Shown here one piece after another: positions 62,801 through 64,000 of a stretch of 64,000 nt of DNA; the first letter of the stretch is position 1; the number at the start of each line of letters is the position of its first letter. Location: contig JAANDG010000192.1 in the NCBI GenBank assembly GCA_036852015.1, positions 1 to 64,000 of the forward strand, written 5' to 3'. A program made the position numbers and the translations under genes. The notes under the pieces are model-generated. The model did not search any database. It saw only the letters and a program-made list of their open reading frames with translations, and had not been told where the DNA came from. The stretch comes from Pelodera strongyloides (taxonomy: Eukaryota > Nematoda > Chromadorea > Rhabditida > Rhabditidae).

Positions 62801-63930
62801 AAACCCTCCGTCGGGACGTCTTCGTGTGGAATTTAACGTCAACGGACACACTCTGAGACCTGAACAACTGGCACAAAGAGTTGGTACGACTTTATACCAA
62901 TATCGATTTTTTATTCCTCAGGATTACTGTATCATGTTTTTTAGGTTTGTGTGGGCGGGGGCAAAGCTCAAGCTCAAAGCTAGCTAGAGAACTAAAGTTG
63001 CCCTTGAAAATCGAAGACACTAACAACAAGCTTTTGTCGGAGTTGGGACGCACGTTGCGCTATATTCTAGTTGTCCAACTACTGTGGACTGTGGCAAACA
63101 CTGCAGTCCGCCAAATCTATGCAGTAGTGCGTCACAGACAGAGATATGAAAATATGTTTTCAGCGCATGTCCCCATTGAAGATCCACCCTCTGTCCTCAC
63201 TGTCGATCAATATCTCCGCTTCAGTTCAACGATTAGAAAACCAGCCACAAATGCTTTCAAAGTTAATAATATGGTGGGGGCATACATAATAAATAATAAA
63301 TAACGTTTTTGGTGATGTGAGAACCAAACAGCTTACCTAAGCGAATGTCCAATGTAGTGCTGCCTAGTGAACACAGCAGTTTAATACACTTAAATGATGT
63401 CTGAACCAAAGGTTACAATAATATTATTTATTTCAGATCGATCAATTAATTCAAACATTGGCGCTTTGTCCTTTTCGCTATTCTCTGATTGGAGACCTTG
63501 GCACAACAGAAAGACAAAGAGTGAAAGTGGCCAGTCAATTGTTGAAGGATACAGGTTGGAATATTTGTTTGAAAACTTTTGAGCACAATCTTGGTTCATA
63601 GCATTCAAGAGGATTTGTACTATTGTTATCACTGTGGCTGCACCCACAGCATAGTGGGCTTGGGTTTGCCTTGCGGTTGACCACTATGGACCTATGATGA
63701 AGTGCATAAAATAGTTTAAAAAAAGATATCTTCTGACGAAGGATGTTGTGAGTGAGAGTTTTCTTTATATTTAGACATTCTAATATGTGACAATATCACC
63801 CGCGACATGGATATCTATGACATGGCTTTTCTCATCGACTTCCTACGTGATTGGGCAGTGAAATTGAAAAGAATTGTCATTTTGGCAATTGCTCCGACCA
63901 CTGTCGAGATTCTACACATGATGCATAAAG
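51526..63930 (+). CDS. ABCG-like half transporter with degenerate ATPase, 3' end outside window
   Basis: Exons seen: 51526-51630 (ATG just after TTTCAG, likely trans-spliced), 57109-57241, 61047-61136, 61254 to about 61358, 61408-61539, 62337 to about 62498, 62720-62883, 62945-63273, 63437-63554 and 63775-63930. From 61408 on the phases agree. The N-terminal region has GSIRHHGHYFSN and RPHLSISGLSFS. Then the ATPase core: LQDISFELKGGDTMALMFTN where a Walker A should be, LLRLISGENPPSGRL, VLTVDQYLRFSSTIRKP, GDLGTTERQRVKVA as signature, ICDNITRDMD as Walker B, and RIVILAIAPTTVEIL as H-loop. Walker A is unrecognisable, DE is DN, and the H-loop histidine is gone. Exon 62945-63273 carries about 65 extra residues. 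The join 57241-61047-61254 is unresolved in phase. ABCG-type by similarity of loops; the membrane half should follow outside. Confidence 0.7.
52926..52993 (-). pseudogene. tRNA-like sequence
   Basis: On the minus strand GGTGGCCCATTGG (box A-like) and GAGTTCGAATCC (box B-like), tRNA spacing, poor anticodon stem. GC-rich relative to its surroundings. In the first long intron of the plus-strand ABCG gene. Confidence 0.45.
53241..54118. repeat. Large inverted repeat, ~248-bp arms, with a MITE in the spacer
   Basis: Left arm 53241-53489, right arm 53871-54118, almost identical in inverted orientation (for example AATATGCGCCGCCACGCCTC on the right against its complement on the left). The ~380-bp spacer holds a group A MITE. 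In an ABCG intron. Matching peptides on opposite strands (LLKISKIVKVSLGL) come from the arms, not from genes. Confidence 0.9.
53692..53847. mobile_element. Group A MITE, copy 12, in the inverted-repeat spacer
   Basis: TTAAAGCGAAATAACCGGCC at the left and GGCTGGTAGTTCGCTTTAA at the right, TTAA on both sides. Confidence 0.9.
55640..56545 (+). repeat. Diverged tandem duplication of a ~490-bp unit
   Basis: Unit 1 (about 55640-56060) and unit 2 (about 56130-56545) share, in order: CACAAAGAACG, GCGCCCGC, a TATATA box inside a CGAGAAGAGG/AAGAGAAAGAGACG context, TTCAA...CCGATT, and GTGCGTTTGACCCCCGATAA followed by AGAGCTAGCTCGCTGCGCTC. Each unit looks like a small promoter-to-terminator cassette but I see no open frame or known RNA. 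The last motif recurs weakly near 41885. Confidence 0.65.
56828..56858. repeat. (TA)n microsatellite
   Basis: About fifteen TA dinucleotides, followed immediately by the CCGCCTGAGGCGAC hairpin motif at 56872-56885. Confidence 0.9.
57530..57915 (+). repeat. GA-rich ~88-bp tandem array, left block
   Basis: Unit: CACGATCGGATTGGGATCTG, then AGGTTTGAGAGAGAGAGAAA, GA-rich filler and GGGAAAATATGAAGAGAAAG. The lead motif starts at 57538, 57631, 57719, 57807 and 57894. Long Arg/Glu and Ser/Leu frames on the two strands are products of the array. Confidence 0.95.
57990..58165. repeat. Cluster of TGCGAATTCGCA palindromes, left block
   Basis: At least six copies of (CCG)GTGCGAATTCGCA or its half, in both orientations, within 175 bp. 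Each is a perfect 12- to 14-bp palindrome with CGG or CGA extensions. Confidence 0.9.
58697..60151 (+). CDS. Spliced gene of unknown function nested in the ABCG intron
   Basis: Exons: about 58697-58776 (LQLRRRLLASKPAS then acidic SLEDESESEE), 58917-59038, about 59290-59393, 59542-59673, about 59722/59759-59808 and 59952-60151, ending FPEYV before TAA. Clear parts include DEYHTQFDEYQFPDDIDEQL, FDSPIMEDMAAVREELLIFS, ELEELFEMSRLIYGIG and FLIEAASLTDDEFVWEWRDG. The protein is acidic at the front and helical later, with no signal peptide, membrane helix or motif I can name. Exons 59542-59673 and 59952-60151 are sound by length and splice signals; acceptors of exons 3 and 5 and the first exon are not settled. 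Same strand as the surrounding ABCG gene. Repeat blocks of the same two kinds flank it on both sides, in mirror order. Confidence 0.55.
60648..60752. repeat. Cluster of TGCGAATTCGCA palindromes, right block
   Basis: Three copies of GCGAATTCGCACCGG or its complement, with an additional inverted repeat AAAACCAAAAAGAATTC / GAATTCTTTTGGTTTTTT between the first two. Confidence 0.9.
60768..61030 (+). repeat. GA-rich tandem array, right block
   Basis: About two and a half units of the array at 57530-57915, same orientation; lead motif CACGATCGGATTGGGATCTG at 60831 and 60951. The acceptor of ABCG exon 61047 is reached through its GA-rich end. Confidence 0.95.
61608..61771. mobile_element. Group A MITE, copy 13, sharing TTAA with the next element
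   Basis: TTAAAGCGAAATACCGACAG at the left, CGGCCGGTATTTCGCGTTAA at the right. The TTAA at 61768-61771 also opens the 489-bp foldback element. Confidence 0.9.
61768..62256. mobile_element. 489-bp TTAA-bounded foldback element (group C)
   Basis: Ends TTAAAGGGATAGGTTCATCT / AGATGAACCTATCCCTTTAA with arms of more than 200 bp, for example CTTCCGTTATTGGAAGCTAG mirrored near 62105-62130. Same 5' motif as 11091-11297. In an ABCG intron. Confidence 0.9.
62538..62585. repeat. Short hairpin in an ABCG intron
   Basis: GTGGGGAATAAGGGTGTAC is followed after a short loop by GTACACCCGTATCCC, pairing over about 14 bp. Function unknown; possibly a small foldback remnant. Confidence 0.5.
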
Positions 63931-64000
63931 GTATCTACTATTGCAAGAATTACTGGTGTACATAAATATATACGTACATTGTTGCTATACGGCTATACGT

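Noticed and set aside
1..64000. CRISPR arrays, bacterial operons, ribosome binding sites
   Set aside because: Spliced genes, trans-splice acceptors and nematode families show a eukaryotic nuclear genome; tandem repeats here lack unique spacers.

Overview
The window is a piece of a nematode nuclear genome. Four things point there. All recognisable genes are split by short introns with TTTCAG-type acceptors. Several start codons sit directly after a TTTCAG/TTTACAG acceptor with no upstream exon needed, as expected for spliced-leader trans-splicing. The telomere-type repeat TTAGGC occurs inside the window. The gene families are nematode ones: DB-module secreted proteins, serpentine chemoreceptors of the Srv and Sre types, and a cuticlin-like ZP protein. 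Species cannot be named; a rhabditid relative of Caenorhabditis is a reasonable guess. Exons were placed by hand from splice signals, phase agreement and family motifs, and no search was run.

Layout: two paralogous DB-module genes lie head to head (186-1585 minus; 3777-4657 plus). A minus-strand run follows: an Srv-like receptor (5722-8173), an Sre-like receptor (12441-15544) and a ZP-domain cuticlin-like gene (17854-28270). From 28271 to 38780 I see only repeats, a frameshifted LINE fragment and tRNA-like debris. Next is an ABCG-type half transporter on the minus strand (38781-48217), with an almost intact non-autonomous LTR element in one intron. A second ABCG-like half transporter starts head to head with it (51526, plus strand) and runs off the right edge. 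A separate plus-strand gene of unknown function (about 58697-60151) lies inside its first part, between two matching blocks of simple repeat plus palindromes.

The most unusual aspect is the density of palindromic, TTAA-bounded elements: about 25 copies in three or more groups, in introns and between genes. Several share a single TTAA with the next element, and one abuts a splice donor. The two head-to-head ABCG genes each have altered ATPase motifs, which suggests a heterodimeric pair with unequal nucleotide sites.
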